Shown here: positions 1 to 12,940 of the stretch, piece after piece
Numbering within the stretch: the first letter of the stretch is position 1
Layout of the letters: the number at the start of each line of letters is the position of its first letter
NCBI GenBank assembly: GCA_026874595.1
Contig: CM049309.1
Coordinates: forward strand, 94,200,723 to 94,264,722
DNA: 64,000 nt
Reading direction: 5' to 3'
Source of the DNA: Sipunculus nudus
Taxonomy: Eukaryota; Annelida; Sipuncula; Golfingiida; Sipunculidae
Program-made: the position numbers and the translations under genes
The notes under the pieces: model-generated
Told to the model about the DNA's origin: nothing
The model's database searches: none
The model's input: the letters and a program-made list of their open reading frames with translations, nothing else

Positions 1-3000
1 GTTCAAATGTGCGAGGTAAGCAGAATAAAGATTTATTACATAAATTTTCACTTTAACATTTGTTTTTATCTGTATTTTAATAGCATATTTTATTTGATCA
101 AAAAACATTGCAACAAGTAGCCTTTTTTAAACTACTAGCATTTACTTAAAATATTTAATTTCTTGTTAAACTTTGAAATCAGATCACTGTTAATAAATAA
201 GGCATAGAAACCTGTGAGAAGCAGATACAACATTGTAAAACTACCACTTGTCTGAAGTGTTCAGCTCTTATCTCTGTATGTTATTTTTAGTACTGTTATT
301 TTGATAAAGGTAGAAACAATGGAAATTTTAGTTTTCACATTAAAAATTAATTTCAGCACTCTTGGAGAATATATTTGCATGTTTCATCCAGTAATTGAGT
401 GAAAAAGCTATCATAATGAATATATGCAAGATAATGAATACAAGCAGAATGGATTTCTTTCAGATAAAAAAAGCATCATAAATCAATACAGTTGACCTAG
501 TTCAGGCACATCTGATGTTATTGTGGCAAAATGATTACAGCGATAGCACGGGCCTAACATGGATGAAATAGTTTGTGCATACCAGCCAATTGAGCAAGAA
601 AATTAGTTGTTTGGGGATTTGCCATTTTGCTTGAGGCCTGTGATATAAGGTTAATAATCAAAACTTTTCGAAGATGAATAGCTTGAGTTAGATCAAAGGC
701 TTTGAAAAGTCACATGGCCAGAATGACATGTGGGGGAGAAAGGATGCCCCTTCATGACACTGTGGGTGGGTGTACAGTGAGTCAGTGTGTAGTGAGCTGC
801 TTCACTTGCCTCCTTTATGGATCTGAACTGTTAGCAATCTGTGTCCATTACAGGTCTTATAAATGAAAGCATCTGGTGTTTATTGTTTAATATTTATACA
901 CATTTTGTCAGAATACAAGTCTGCCTAATGTAAAGCTTATTTTCAGGAAAAAATTAAAAACAATTATTAAATGGGTAATATTATTGGAATATAACACATT
1001 TGTATCTTACAAGTGATTACAATTCAGACACCTAGATTGACTTGGTAAGACAAATAAAACGTAGGTATAGTGAAGATGAATTCGGCATGAACAGAAGGAA
1101 TAATAATGGCAACAGCAAAATGGCACAACCACAAAAATAACTAATTACACACTTGATTCCATGTGTCAGAAGCAGGTTAATGTCATTTTGATTTGTATTT
1201 CAAAATTTGCCATTGGGAAGTTAAAACAAACGTTACTAAAGAGATCTTATGTGCAATGTGAGTTCATACTTTAATGTTTCATTGCTAAATATTGACTTAT
1301 ACTTTTCCCTTGGTCTGTACTGTTCAAACAGATATATACCTTAAGTAGTAGATTATAAAAGGCAAGGCATGTGGGTAACTGGAAGGATCAGCTCAGAAGG
1401 AATGTGGTAACATGGTAACAGTTCAGGGCAACAAGGTAATACAGTAACAGTTTCTCACAAGACAGCCAGGATTCGAAGCAGCTCAGTTTAAGGGATTTTC
1501 CTGATTGTACCAGCACAGACATTCAATACTTCAGACCCATGATCATAGTGGGGTCTTGTGTCATGAGTTCCCGTTCTCTACACAAGATATTGAATGAAAC
1601 CTGGGGTAATTTGGTACCAGTAAATATTTAATGTATGCCACTATTGAGCCTTCTGGGCAATGGCCGGGCAGATCTGCGTTACAGATGGCGTCACACAATT
1701 TGTTAAATCAGCTAGGTTTACTCTGTGTGATTTAATTTTACAAAGAAATTAATGGAACCTGTGATCATTTGTGCTTATATTGTGTATGAAGCTTGTGGAC
1801 CACATGTTTACCTTTAAACAGTGCTGCAGTGATTACTTTACCATTAAGGAACAAGAAATCATACAAGAATTATAAATTCTTAAAGTCCATCATATCATGC
1901 ACATGTCATACTTCATTTTCAAATGTAGAAAGACTCCTGATTGGATAAGGTCAAAGGTCAGGAGCAACTGATCCACAAAAAGCAAAGCAGAAATATACCT
2001 GTTTCATAGGGTTAATGGACTTGCTATGTTCTCCTGGGCATTATGTATGTCAGAGTGTATGGTGTGACATATATGCTGGTGGTCCTTTGCCCTTTATTGA
2101 TGGTGGTTGACTCTGATCTTTGCTTGTATGTTTTTGCTGTAACCTTACTTTAATGTGTTTCACTGCCAGAGTTAGAATAGAGCATTCTGTGGAGTGATGA
2201 GGGTAAGGTGATTGATAGCATATATACATTAAGGATTTTTTAAAAGTTGTAGGTAACATGGATATATTGGGAACCGTATATTGGCAAGAAGTGTTTTACC
2301 ATTCAGTCTGATTGTATTGGACATGGGGATATATCCACACATGTATCAGATACAGTGAAAAAAATACACATGTATCAAATACAGTGAAAAAATAAATACT
2401 GCACATGTTACAATATTTGTTTTCTGTCAGTGTACTTGCCTGCTTATTTAAATACTGACGATCTGTTGGCAGAAAAATGCAAAAGTGATTTTATCAGCAT
2501 GTTGTGTTCTGTAATCACATCATGGCAGATTGTTGGCAGGATTCCATTATTTTAATCATGTACACAAATTATCCCAGCCAAATATGATGCACTTTCACCT
2601 GAAAAGTGTACTTCTTTAACACACCCATGATTTTTCATGACATATTATAAGCTAGGTGCCAGAAAACAGACCAGCACAGGAACAGAAGGCCTGGGATAGC
2701 CTGGTAATATGTAGTTAATGTTGTTTTGTCTTTGTAATGTGTTTCAACTGAAAAGCATCCTGTGTGTCTCATTGAGAGACAGTCCTCTTCCACATTGACT
2801 TGTCTTCTTCCACATTGACTTGTCTTAGTTGACTTGAATCACTGAATTGTTAGTGGTACATGGCCTTGTCTGTCTAATGTCAGCCAACAATCAAGTGATG
2901 AGGTAGGATAAAGAAAGGCATCTCAGAGAGAAATGCATAAGGAAGTTGGCCTCTGGGTTAGTCCTGAACAGGAGACTGATAGGTCTCTCAGTCAAGAACA

Positions 3001-4660
3001 AGACAATTGACTGGGACATTTAAAGTGTAAGCGGTGAAGTAAGCATTGCCCTCATGCATAATATTAAGGATTATATTAGATATTTTTTTTTATTGTAAGC
3101 ATAATATTGCTGCCAGAATTTACAGCATGTCACATTTCATAATTCTGATGAAAAAGTTCTTGACTAGCTCTGAGTAAACTCAAATACTGAAGTTTTGTTT
3201 TACCATCACAATTAATCCTGTAAGTTTTATTTGACTGAATAATCCTGCCAGCAGATAAAGGTGATAACATGGCAGAGATTTCAAACATGGGTTAAACATA
3301 TTCCTGTCTCTAAAATGTAGTAAAAAGAGTGGGTGATAACAAGACAGAGATAAGAGACATTGGTTAAAAACCATATCCCTCATGCTGTAATTCTGCTATC
3401 AAACAGGCAGCATGGACATCAAGTAGTGGAAAAAAGGTACAGTTATGCTCTCACCTTCATGGTAGTGGTAAAAAAAAACTACTGTTTATTGTACTCAGTA
3501 GTTTATATATTCTCTGAAAAGATAACAAAGACCATTCACTTCGTGGACAAAATTTCTATGGATGAATATATACCTTTGATTCTGTGTGAACCTTCACAAA
3601 ATGAACGATCCCCTCAGAGCTTTCTTTGGTTCTGCAGTCCTAATCCCTCGCTACAGGTTCTGTACTGTGGTCAATACTTGTGGAGCAGGATTTTTTATGG
3701 CCATTATGTACAGAATGAGGTGGGTAGGTGTGGTTTTGAATTTGTTGGTGTATGAGAGGGTCCCTGGACCTGGCTGTTCCATCAATTTAACAGGTCAAAA
3801 TGGACCCTGAGAATAGCAGCTTTTTACCAAAGTGTTGGTAGAGCTTTTATGTTTTCTTACATGTTGCCAGGAGTCTCGAGTTCCACATCAAGACAGATTA
3901 GCCTGTGCTGTTGGCACCATTATTCCTGTAACTGATGGTCCACTCCAATTACCAAGAGGATTGATAAGTCAGTTTCTGTTTCCAGAAAACCACAGAACAT
4001 GGGTGTTTATCATCATGTTTGATACACAAGTCAGCAATTATTTAAGATCTTCTTGTTGCATAGAAAGACACAAAGAAGGTGTTTGAGGGCTTAAGAAGAT
4101 GTTTAAACAAAGGATCAATGTGTAAACGTATAAAATTTATAGACTTGATATTTTTGACACGGTGAAAGACCTCATTTTACTTACCATATTAGATATACTG
4201 TGATATGCTGCAACACAGCCAAGTCACATGGCTGTGTAAAGTGGATGCAGCCCATTTCAATGTTATTTTGTTTCATTAATGTTTACCTTGCTTTCAAGTA
4301 AGAGGTGTCCCCTTTTCCATCAGCACCCAAACTACGGCAAATTGATGAAGCAACAAAACATTCTGCATTTATGCACATTAACTTGATTAACAGATTAATA
4401 AAACTGGTTTTCCTATAAAAGTGATCCTGTATTAATGAACACTGTGTTTCACAAATCTAAGAAATTTATCATTTCAAATCTACATTTTGTCATTCCAGAT
4501 CCATCAAAGCTGAACCTTTAGTGATTATTTTTCACCAAGTATAGAAGCCTGTAAGAACATCAGTAACATTTTCCTTTTATACATGTAGAAATCAAAACAT
4601 TACTTTCTAAATTTAAAAAGAATTCCTCATTTAATTCTCATGGTACAAGTGTTATGTATG
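1..4660. other. Non-coding, AT-rich; no gene recognised
   Basis: Open frames here are short (under about 135 codons), overlap in several frames and match no family I know. Small local duplications are visible, such as a 20-bp doublet near 2788-2827 and a doublet around ACATGTATC near 2337-2385. This is probably intergenic or intronic sequence upstream of the gene that may start at 6618. Confidence 0.6.
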
Positions 4661-6130
4661 ACACAAATAATGTACATACAACCTTTTCAGAGGCATGATC
4701 TACAGCACAAATAATGTACATATAACCCTTACAGAGGCATGATCTACAGCACAAATAATGTACATATAACCCTTACAGAGGCATGATCTACAGCACAAAT
4801 AATGTACATACAACCTTTTCAGAGGCATGATCTACAGCACAAATAATGTACATATAACCTTTACAGAGGCATGATCTACAGCACAAATAATGTACATACA
4901 ACCTTTACAGAGACATGATCTACAGCACAAATAATGTACATATAACCTTTACAGAGACATGATCTACAGCACAAATAATGTACATATAACCCTTACAGAG
5001 GCATGATCTACAGCACAAAAAATGTACATACAACCTTTACAGAGACATGATCTACAGCACAAATAATGTACATATAACCCTTACAGAGGCATGATCTACA
5101 GCACAAATAATGTAGATACAACCCTTACAGAGGCATGATCTACAGCACAAATAATGTACATATAACCCTTACAGAGGCATGATCTACAGCACAAAAAATG
5201 TACATACAACCCTTACAGAGGCATGATCTACAGCACAAAAAATGTACATACAACCTTTACAGAGACATGATCTACAGCACAAATAATGTACATATAACCT
5301 TTACAGAGACATGATCTACAGCACAAATAATGTACATATAACCCTTACAGAGGCATGATCTACAGCACAAATAATGTACATACAACCTTTTCAGAGGCAT
5401 GATCTACAGCACAAATAATGTACATACAACCTTTACAGAGACATGATCTACAGCACAAATAATGTACATATAACCTTTACAGAGACATGATCTACAGCAC
5501 AAATAATGTACATATAACCCTTACAGAGGCATGATCTACAGCACAAAAAATGTACATACAACCTTTACAGAGACATGATCTACAGCACAAATAATGTACA
5601 TATAACCCTTACAGAGGCATGATCTACAGCACAAATAATGTAGATACAACCCTTACAGAGGCATGATCTACAGCACAAATAATGTACATATAACCCTTAC
5701 AGAGGCATGATCTACAGCACAAAAAATGTACATACAACCCTTACAGAGGCATGATCTACAGCACAAAAATGTACATACAACCTTTACAGAGACATGATCT
5801 ACAGCACAAATAATGTACATATAACCCTTACAGAGGCATGATCTACAGCACAAATAATGTAGATACAACCCTTACAGAGGCATGATCTACAGCACAAATA
5901 ATGTACATATAACCCTTACAGAGGCATGATCTACAGCACAAAAAATGTACATACAACCCTTACAGAGGCATGATCTACAGCACAAAAAATGTACATACAA
6001 CCCTTACAGAGGCATGATCTACAGCACAAATAATGTACATACAACCCTTACAGAGACATGATCTACAGCACAAAAAATGTACATACAACCCTTACAGAGG
6101 CATGATCTACAGCACAAATAATGTACATAT
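4661..6130. repeat. 44-bp minisatellite, about 33 copies
   Basis: The unit contains ATGATCTACAGCACAAATAA followed by TGTACATA, a variable ACCCTT or CCTTTT stretch and CAGAGGC. Copies differ at a few positions (AATAATG or AAAAATG, GAGGC or GAGAC). A rare TGTAGATA variant recurs at 5111, 5639 and 5858. The first spacing is exactly 528 bp (12 units) and the second about 220 bp (5 units), so blocks of units have been duplicated. The minus-strand open frame across 5668-5868 is a by-product of the repeat. Confidence 0.95.
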
Positions 6131-6612
6131 TTCATGTGTTATATGTTATAATTAATAAGTCATATAAACATGAAATCAAACAAGTCTGCAAAACTTTAGA
6201 AATTTGTATTAATTAAATAATTTGTATATTAGTTAGATAGTATGAAGAAGTGATGAGAGTTAATTTTGTATCATGCAGGCTGACAGGGAATGCCTGCCAT
6301 GTGAGGCCGTGGTAGTGAGCTGGGTGGTGGGTGTGTCACAACAGGAGCACATGTTCTTGTGTGGTATTGATTGCTACGAATATAATTTATATTCAGTAGC
6401 AGGCTAGCCATTGTGGACCGTATGTTTAACATTCCTGTTTAACTGGTAGCAGGTACTGTAATCAGGCTTCCCCAGGTCAATTCTAACTCATTCTCTCATT
6501 TATTTAAAAGCCTCTGATGTTTTGTTCTGGTCCTCCCTGCTTGAGCTTACCATAAACTGTTTCCATGGAAATCCATCAATCATTTTAGCTATTCTGGGAG
6601 GTCCCTCCCCCT

Positions 6613-6626
6613 CCAAGATGGCTGCC
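6613..6626 (+). promoter_or_regulatory. YY1-like motif overlapping a candidate start codon
   Basis: CCAAGATGGCTGCC matches the AAnATGGCkGC form of YY1 sites that often overlap the start codon of animal housekeeping genes. It follows a CCCTCCCCCTCC pyrimidine-rich block. The motif match is seen directly; promoter activity is inferred. Confidence 0.35.
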
Positions 6627-6640
6627 GTAACTGTGAGAAG
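6618..6640 (+). CDS. Candidate first coding exon (MAAVTVR), possibly of the CaaX protein gene
   Basis: An ATG in strong Kozak context (A at -3, G at +4) opens a 23-nt stretch encoding MAAVTVR plus two bases (AG). It is followed at once by GTATGT, a good splice donor. The leftover AG plus the single C that opens the terminal exon at 21014 would make a serine codon and keep the downstream frame open, giving a 123-residue protein. Phase agreement has a one-in-three chance of being accidental, and extra exons could lie in the 14-kb gap. The exon is seen only as signals; it has no recognised homology. Confidence 0.35.
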
Positions 6641-9600
6641 GTATGTGTTCTGTGAGTTTTTGGCTGTATTCTTTCTAAATAGCACTCATGAATATTGCTT
6701 AACACTTTGGGAAAAGCTTGAGCCCACTTTACCACACAATCTGTGCCTATTATGGAAGAATGTGGAGATCAGGTTGTGTTATATCTAAGCAAATAAACCC
6801 CAAGGTTAGGTGTCAAGGCAAGGTTACTTATTGGAGAGTGTGCATGGGGATGTAGAGAAGGCTGGCTGATGAGTTGTATAGGCTGTACTACCTGCTTATA
6901 CACTTCATTACAGGTGTAAAGGGCTGCTGGATAAGTGTTATCAGACACCTTAATAACCTCTTGCTTGAGAGCTGATATTACTCTGTTAACACACACGGAT
7001 CATCAGCAGTTTCTCTTTTTGGTCCTGGCCTACTAAGGAATTCTCCCAGTAAATTTCTCATGTTTGGACAACATGGAGATCTGCACAAGAGAAATTTACA
7101 AATACAGCTTAACTTAAGATCCTTCAGGTCTCTCTTTATAAACAAGATTCGTGTTTGTTTAGTTAAGAGCAGCATGTTCAGTGTATACTGTGGATGATAG
7201 ATTAATAGGGATGTACCTAGTAGTGTTTTCTGTGGAATAATTAGCATGTATCAAATGACATTAAAAAACTAATAGGAAGATCCATATCTCAACCCGTCAC
7301 ATGATCAGTCCATTGCTGACTAATACTGTGTCTGGCCTGCCACATGTCCTCAAACCAGCACACTTCATGAGGTGGTGGAGAAGAGTACATTGTCCATAAT
7401 GTCACCTGATTGAAAGGTGAAAAATGCTGACAAAATCAGGACAACACCCGGGACAGCAGAACTGGTGGAGCTGATGTCTGGCAAGTGATAGAGCTAGATA
7501 GGTCCAAGCCCCAGTTGAGGAAACTTGAATAACCATTTTGTATAAAATCAGCATTGCTGTTAAGAGTTCCTTCATCTTGTGAAAATATTTTTGCTCAGCT
7601 AAGTTTGGTGTCTTGTCCTTTGTTTGTTTTGTTAACAACAGACATTCATAACTATTTTGTAAATTTCAATTGAAATCAATTTAATATTTTTTGGAAGTTG
7701 TAGGTGAAAATGTGATTTGCAAGGCAGGGGTATGCGCTCTAATTTCCATCTATGAAAGCCATAAATACAATTATTGCATCCAGATGGCAGACGCGGCTGA
7801 ATGTATGGGTGTCCTGATTCAGGATGAGTGGTTACATTCCATGAGACCTCTGCTGGAGGGCGTTCTACGTTCAGTGACATCTGCATACAAGGCATTACAT
7901 ACAGACTTTATAAGCTGTTTGCACACATAAATGATAAAAACCGGCTCTCTGTGACTCATGGCTGGAAAATAAGTGTAAATAGACCTTCATATTCTCAGCT
8001 GGGACAAGTGCACTTAAAAGCATGGTTTATTATAGGAGGAGTCATATGAAATCGAGGATCATCAAATAATAGACTAGTCAGGACAGTTTACATAGGTATG
8101 AAGAGGGAAAGTTTGATCTACGAATACAAGTTTGATGGTGGATGGATAAAGATACAGTATACTGTTATCTCCCAGCCCTCAGCTCTGGCAGCAAGTGTCT
8201 CCTTCATCATTCACAGACACATGAATGCCTGGCAGTTATATATAGACCTAATATGATCCGATCATAGCAAGGAACAAGGCCATTCTAGGCAGTCCTCATG
8301 TAGTTTGTTTGCTATCACTGATTTATTTGTATGATTCCATGTGGACAAAAAATATTGCTTGTTCCAATGGGGATGAGATTTATTTGTAATTGTAATTATT
8401 GTCAAAATTATTGTTAAAGTATTATACAATTATTGTCACTGTTCAAAATCATTGAATAAATGAGTATTTGTTATTTTCTGACTTTCTGCAATGTTTTTCA
8501 CAATCTTCACTGGAAAAGGCAATTATTAAGGAAACTCAGACAGCTAGCTGATGTTATGGGTGCAAAGTTCTTGTGCTGCTTATCAAACTTATGTCCTGCA
8601 GTGCTGGTAATTGTTTTGTATTCAAACATGGCGTGTAGTACTGTTTTTGTAGGTGTACTCAGCCAATACATAATTTCATCACATCTGATCTAGGTGAAGT
8701 GCTCGTATACTTGTTGAGATGTAATTTACAGGTAGAGAGGCAGGCATGTTCCATGGCTTTAATTAAAGAGGTGTCATTTAAATTAAAGGGAATCTTATTT
8801 GTATGATATTACCTTGCCTTATGCCAGAGACAAGTAGAAGAGTTGTTGCTTGGCAGCAGTGTTTCGTAATTTATTAAATCTTGAAGCATTTGAGGGAAGT
8901 ACTAAATATAATATATTATTAAAATATATCTCCCTCAGACTAACCAGGATTGCCTTTTTTCATTATTGTCATGTATCTCACTATTCTCAGACACAATCCA
9001 GATTGATTACTAGTATTGTTTATCTCCATATCTTGGTCATGTGACACACATATGATACAAAGAAGTGGTTTGCCGCCATGCATACGGCCTTCCAGCTGAT
9101 ACAACCTGCACATTCACATCATGGAGATAAGCCTGGTATGATAAGCAAATGAAGTGTATGTGAGCCCTGACATATTGACATACCTACCATACTGCAATTA
9201 GGATTTAACACAATTTCAAAAGAGAAATGGCTATTTGCTCTCTTTGTTAAAAAATGTGAATTCCCTGATTGCCATCTTGATTGATTTAAATGGGTCGTTC
9301 TTAATTACCAGGACTACACATGTGCACTTTGCCTGTGGACTGTTCTAGTTCAGCTGCTGGCCTGAGGGATAACTAGCTGCACTGTTCTGTCTGTATTACA
9401 ATATATACATTGATCATTTATATCAGTCTCACCTGTTGTCTGTGTATCATATATACCAAGCTTGTTTTCACTCAGTCAGCAGTGACCCCTCTGTACTGAG
9501 CATTCAAGCAGCTCTGCCTGCCTGTCTCATGAACCCTGACCACCTCGGTAAGGTCACAAACAGGTACCCCGGAATTGATATATCATATAGTGCTTGTTAA

Positions 9601-10283
9601 GAAAATCATTTATTGTCATATTATGTTATATTGCATTTTAAGGAGTATATCATGTTGATGACAGAATGAGAATTTTCTTTTTTTTCTGAAGAGTCATTCA
9701 GTTCTTTTTTATATAAAATTTGAGTGCATTTGTACCCTATGAATGACAGTGAGTGCATGTGTGCTACCACTAGAGTTTAACTCATGTCAGATCTAATTTT
9801 TCTTACATTTTCAGGCCACAGAGACTGTTTTATCATATACATGTACCTCTGCCTCACTCTGAACAGCCAATCATATCATTGCATGCATTTTGTGTGGAAC
9901 GCATTCTGTCATTTACAAATTATAGATTAGTTGAGAGGTTCACTTTGTCCTTAGCTGTAATGGAAAGCAGGTTGTTTTTATGACATAACTGTCAGACAGG
10001 ACATGTGTGTTCAATGACACTTGTTCATGTTCCAACTGAGAGTTACTCAAGCTTAACTAACCATTCTATGGTGCTGATTATGGCAGGCCTTGTATATATG
10101 TCATTAGACTGAGTGTGAAGCTGGGAACATGTTTGGTCATCAGATCAGTGTCCTACTTGATTCCACGCTTAATTAGTTAATTATGTACAAATCAAGCTTT
10201 GAACTTGTATGTGCTTGGACCTTGGTTGGAGGTTCACTTAGCCTTAATCTGAACAGCCATTAGCCATCCTTTAACATCCATAT
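6641..10283. other. Probable long intron, first part; nothing recognised
   Basis: There are only short open frames in conflicting phases. No tRNA, transposon end or conserved protein motif was seen. If 6618-6640 is a real first exon, this is the beginning of its intron. Confidence 0.45.
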
Positions 10284-10534
10284 CAAACCTCCAGTTACAA
10301 CTGGCTGCAAAAACAAACCTCCAGTTACAACTGGCTGCAATCCTGTCTTTCAGTAAGAGGTGAGTCTTTACTTTCAAGATTAGAAATTCCCTTTTATATT
10401 TACAGGCCATCAATAAATGATCAGTTCCAGGAGGTTTGCTTCTGGTAAATGGATGCACCAGTTCCAGGAGGTTTTCTTCTGGTAAATGGATGCACCAGTT
10501 CCAGGAGGTTTTCTTCTGGTAAATGGATGCACCA
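10284..10534. repeat. Two short tandem repeats (30 bp x2 and 37 bp x3)
   Basis: A 30-bp doublet based on AAACCTCCAGTTACAACTGG spans about 10284-10343. A 37-bp triplet containing TTCTGGTAAATGGATGCACC spans about 10424-10534. The 108-codon minus-strand frame covering both is repetitive and not a gene. Confidence 0.85.
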
Positions 10535-10620
10535 CAGGACAATCTTTTTAGATATGACACTAACTGATCATGTGATGGTGAAATGCTTTATTTTACAGCA
10601 GACCTAGAGTATACTAATTG

Positions 10621-10963
10621 TATCCTCATATATATCATCATATATCCTAAGTATCCTCTTATATATCATCATATATCCTAAGTATCCTCGTATATATCAT
10701 CATATATCCTAAGTATCCTCGTATATATCATCATATATCCTAAGTATCCTCATATATATCATCATATATCCTAAGTATCCTCGTATATATCATCATATAT
10801 CCTAAGTGTCCTCGTATATATTATCATATATCCTAAGTATCCTCGTATATATCATCATATATCCTAAGTATCCTCGTATATATCATCATATATCATCAGT
10901 ATCCTCGTATATATCATCATATATCATCTGTATCCTCGTATATATCATCATGTATCATCAAGT
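10621..10963. repeat. 31-bp minisatellite, about 11 copies
   Basis: The unit is TATCCTCGTATATATCATCA followed by TATATCCTAAG. The last three or four copies carry ATCATC in place of ATCCTAAG, so the 3' edge is the most diverged. Confidence 0.92.
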
Positions 10964-11970
10964 GTCTTTAATCATCATCAGATGTCTTGCCATGAATTTC
11001 CTAAGATGACACAGCATAAGATTTCCTTTGAGATGTGTATTTGGTGGACAGTGGTGGAAATGGAGCTCAGGCTACACTCTGACTGCATTGATGCATTCAT
11101 TAAAAATAAGATCAGCAATTAGAAAACGGGAGGATCAGTGACAGAGAAAGATTACGGGCTTTGGAATTCACATAAACAACACGCTGTGTGCTGATACAGA
11201 TGGAAGTCAGTTGTAACCAGAACCATGCATTTAATGCTATTAACATAACATAACATAATTACATTCATCTAGAACTAGGAATAATAAAAAATCTTTTTAT
11301 CATTGACACCTTATTTTGGTCCTGTGGGACTGCTTTTTGGTGATCCACATTTTAATTTGTTTAACATATAAACCACTTAAATAATTATTTTCTTCCATAA
11401 GAATTAATACATGAAATCCTACTTATTACTTTAATACTGAAATTAATATTTCTGATATTTAGCCTGTACAGGAGGGCTAACATTTGAAAAAAAAACTTTT
11501 TCCATTGGTGAAGCAATCAGTAATGAGTTTTCATTAACCAAACTCCAGGGTATTGTAGCTAGTATGCTGTTGCCAAAACCAATTAAATTACCAGCCAACA
11601 GTTATTTAATGCGTCATTATCTGGCTTGGTATGTTTTTTTTAACAGCAGGGAAGTATGATCAGGGGAGTTGCCATCAAATGTGTTTCAATTCTTAAACCT
11701 GCCCCTGTGATTAACATAACAGTTTACAGCCACGCTGAGCAAGCAGTAACAGAATAAACAGCTGCTGAGTTGACCCATCTGATACTAGCTGCTGCTGTAA
11801 CCCTTAGCTTCAGTTGTTGTGAAATTAGGTCAGTGATTTTTTATTTGAGGATGTCTTGAATGAGGCCAGTACTAGACATTTGATAAAAATTTACTAAGGA
11901 TGTGTTGAAAAAAGGTCAGATACATTAATTTTAAAATATATTGAAAATTATGAGTGCTTCTTGAGGTTGA
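10964..11970. other. Non-coding stretch; nothing recognised
   Basis: AT-rich single-copy-like sequence with no coding frame, RNA gene or mobile element end that I can identify. Confidence 0.5.
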
Positions 11971-12940
11971 AAGTCTTGAACTAAGGGTAATGGTTATTGA
12001 TTATGTCTTGAACTAAGGGTAATGGTTATTGACTTTAGGATGTCTTGAAATAAGGGTAATGGTTAATGATTATAGGATGTCTTGAAATAAGGGTAGTAGT
12101 TATGGACTATAGGATGTCTTGAAATAAGGGTAATGATTTTTGACTATAGTATGTCTTGAAATAAGGTTAATTGTTATTGACTATAGGATGTCTTGAAATA
12201 AGGGGAATGGTTATTGACTATAGGATGTCTTGAAATAAGGTTACCGGTAATTGTTATTGACTATAGGATGTCTTGAAATAAAGGGAATGGTTATTGATTA
12301 TAGGATGTCTTGAATAAGGGGAATGGTTATTGATTATAGGATGTCTTGAAATAAGGGTAGTGGTTATTGATAATAAGATGTTTTGAAAAAAGGATTATGG
12401 TTATTGATTGTAGGATGTCTTGAAATAAGGGTAATGGTTATTGACAATAGGATGTTTTGAAATAAGGGTAATGTTTATTGAAATAAGGGTAATGGTTATT
12501 GATTATAGGATGTCTTGAAATAAAGGTAGTGGTAGTGGTCATTGACTATAGGATGTTTTGAAAAAAAAAAAGGAAATGTTATTGACTATAGGATCTTTTG
12601 AAAAAATGAAATGTTATTGACTATAGAATATCTTGAAATAAGGGTAGTGGTTATTGACAATACAATGTCTTGAAATAAGGATAATGGTTATTGATTATAG
12701 GATGTCTTGAAATAAGGGTAATGGTTATTGACAATACAATGTCTTGAAATAAGGGTAGTTGGTTTTGCTTATAGGATGTCTTGAAATAAGGGTAGTGGTC
12801 ATTGAATATAGGATATCTTGAAGTAAGGGTAGTGGTTATTGATTATAGGATGTCCTTAAATAAGGGTAGTTGTTTTTTGACTATAGGATATCTTGAAATA
12901 AGGGTAGTTGGTTTTGATTATAGGATGTCTTGAAATAAGG
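11971..12940. repeat. 37-bp minisatellite, about 26 copies, imperfect
   Basis: The unit is GGATGTCTTGAAATAAGGGT followed by AATGGTTATTGACTATA. Substitutions and small indels are common, so the array is older or less homogenised than the 44-bp and 64-bp arrays in this window. Confidence 0.92.

Noticed and set aside
3360-4086. Three overlapping plus-strand frames of 74-131 codons
   Set aside because: The frames are different, the composition is random and there are no supporting splice sites or homology.
4661-6130. CRISPR-like array
   Set aside because: The units are contiguous with no unique spacers, and the genome is eukaryotic; it is a minisatellite.
6858-6900. Hammerhead ribozyme core (CTGATGAG)
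   Set aside because: No GAAA partner and no stems at the required spacing.
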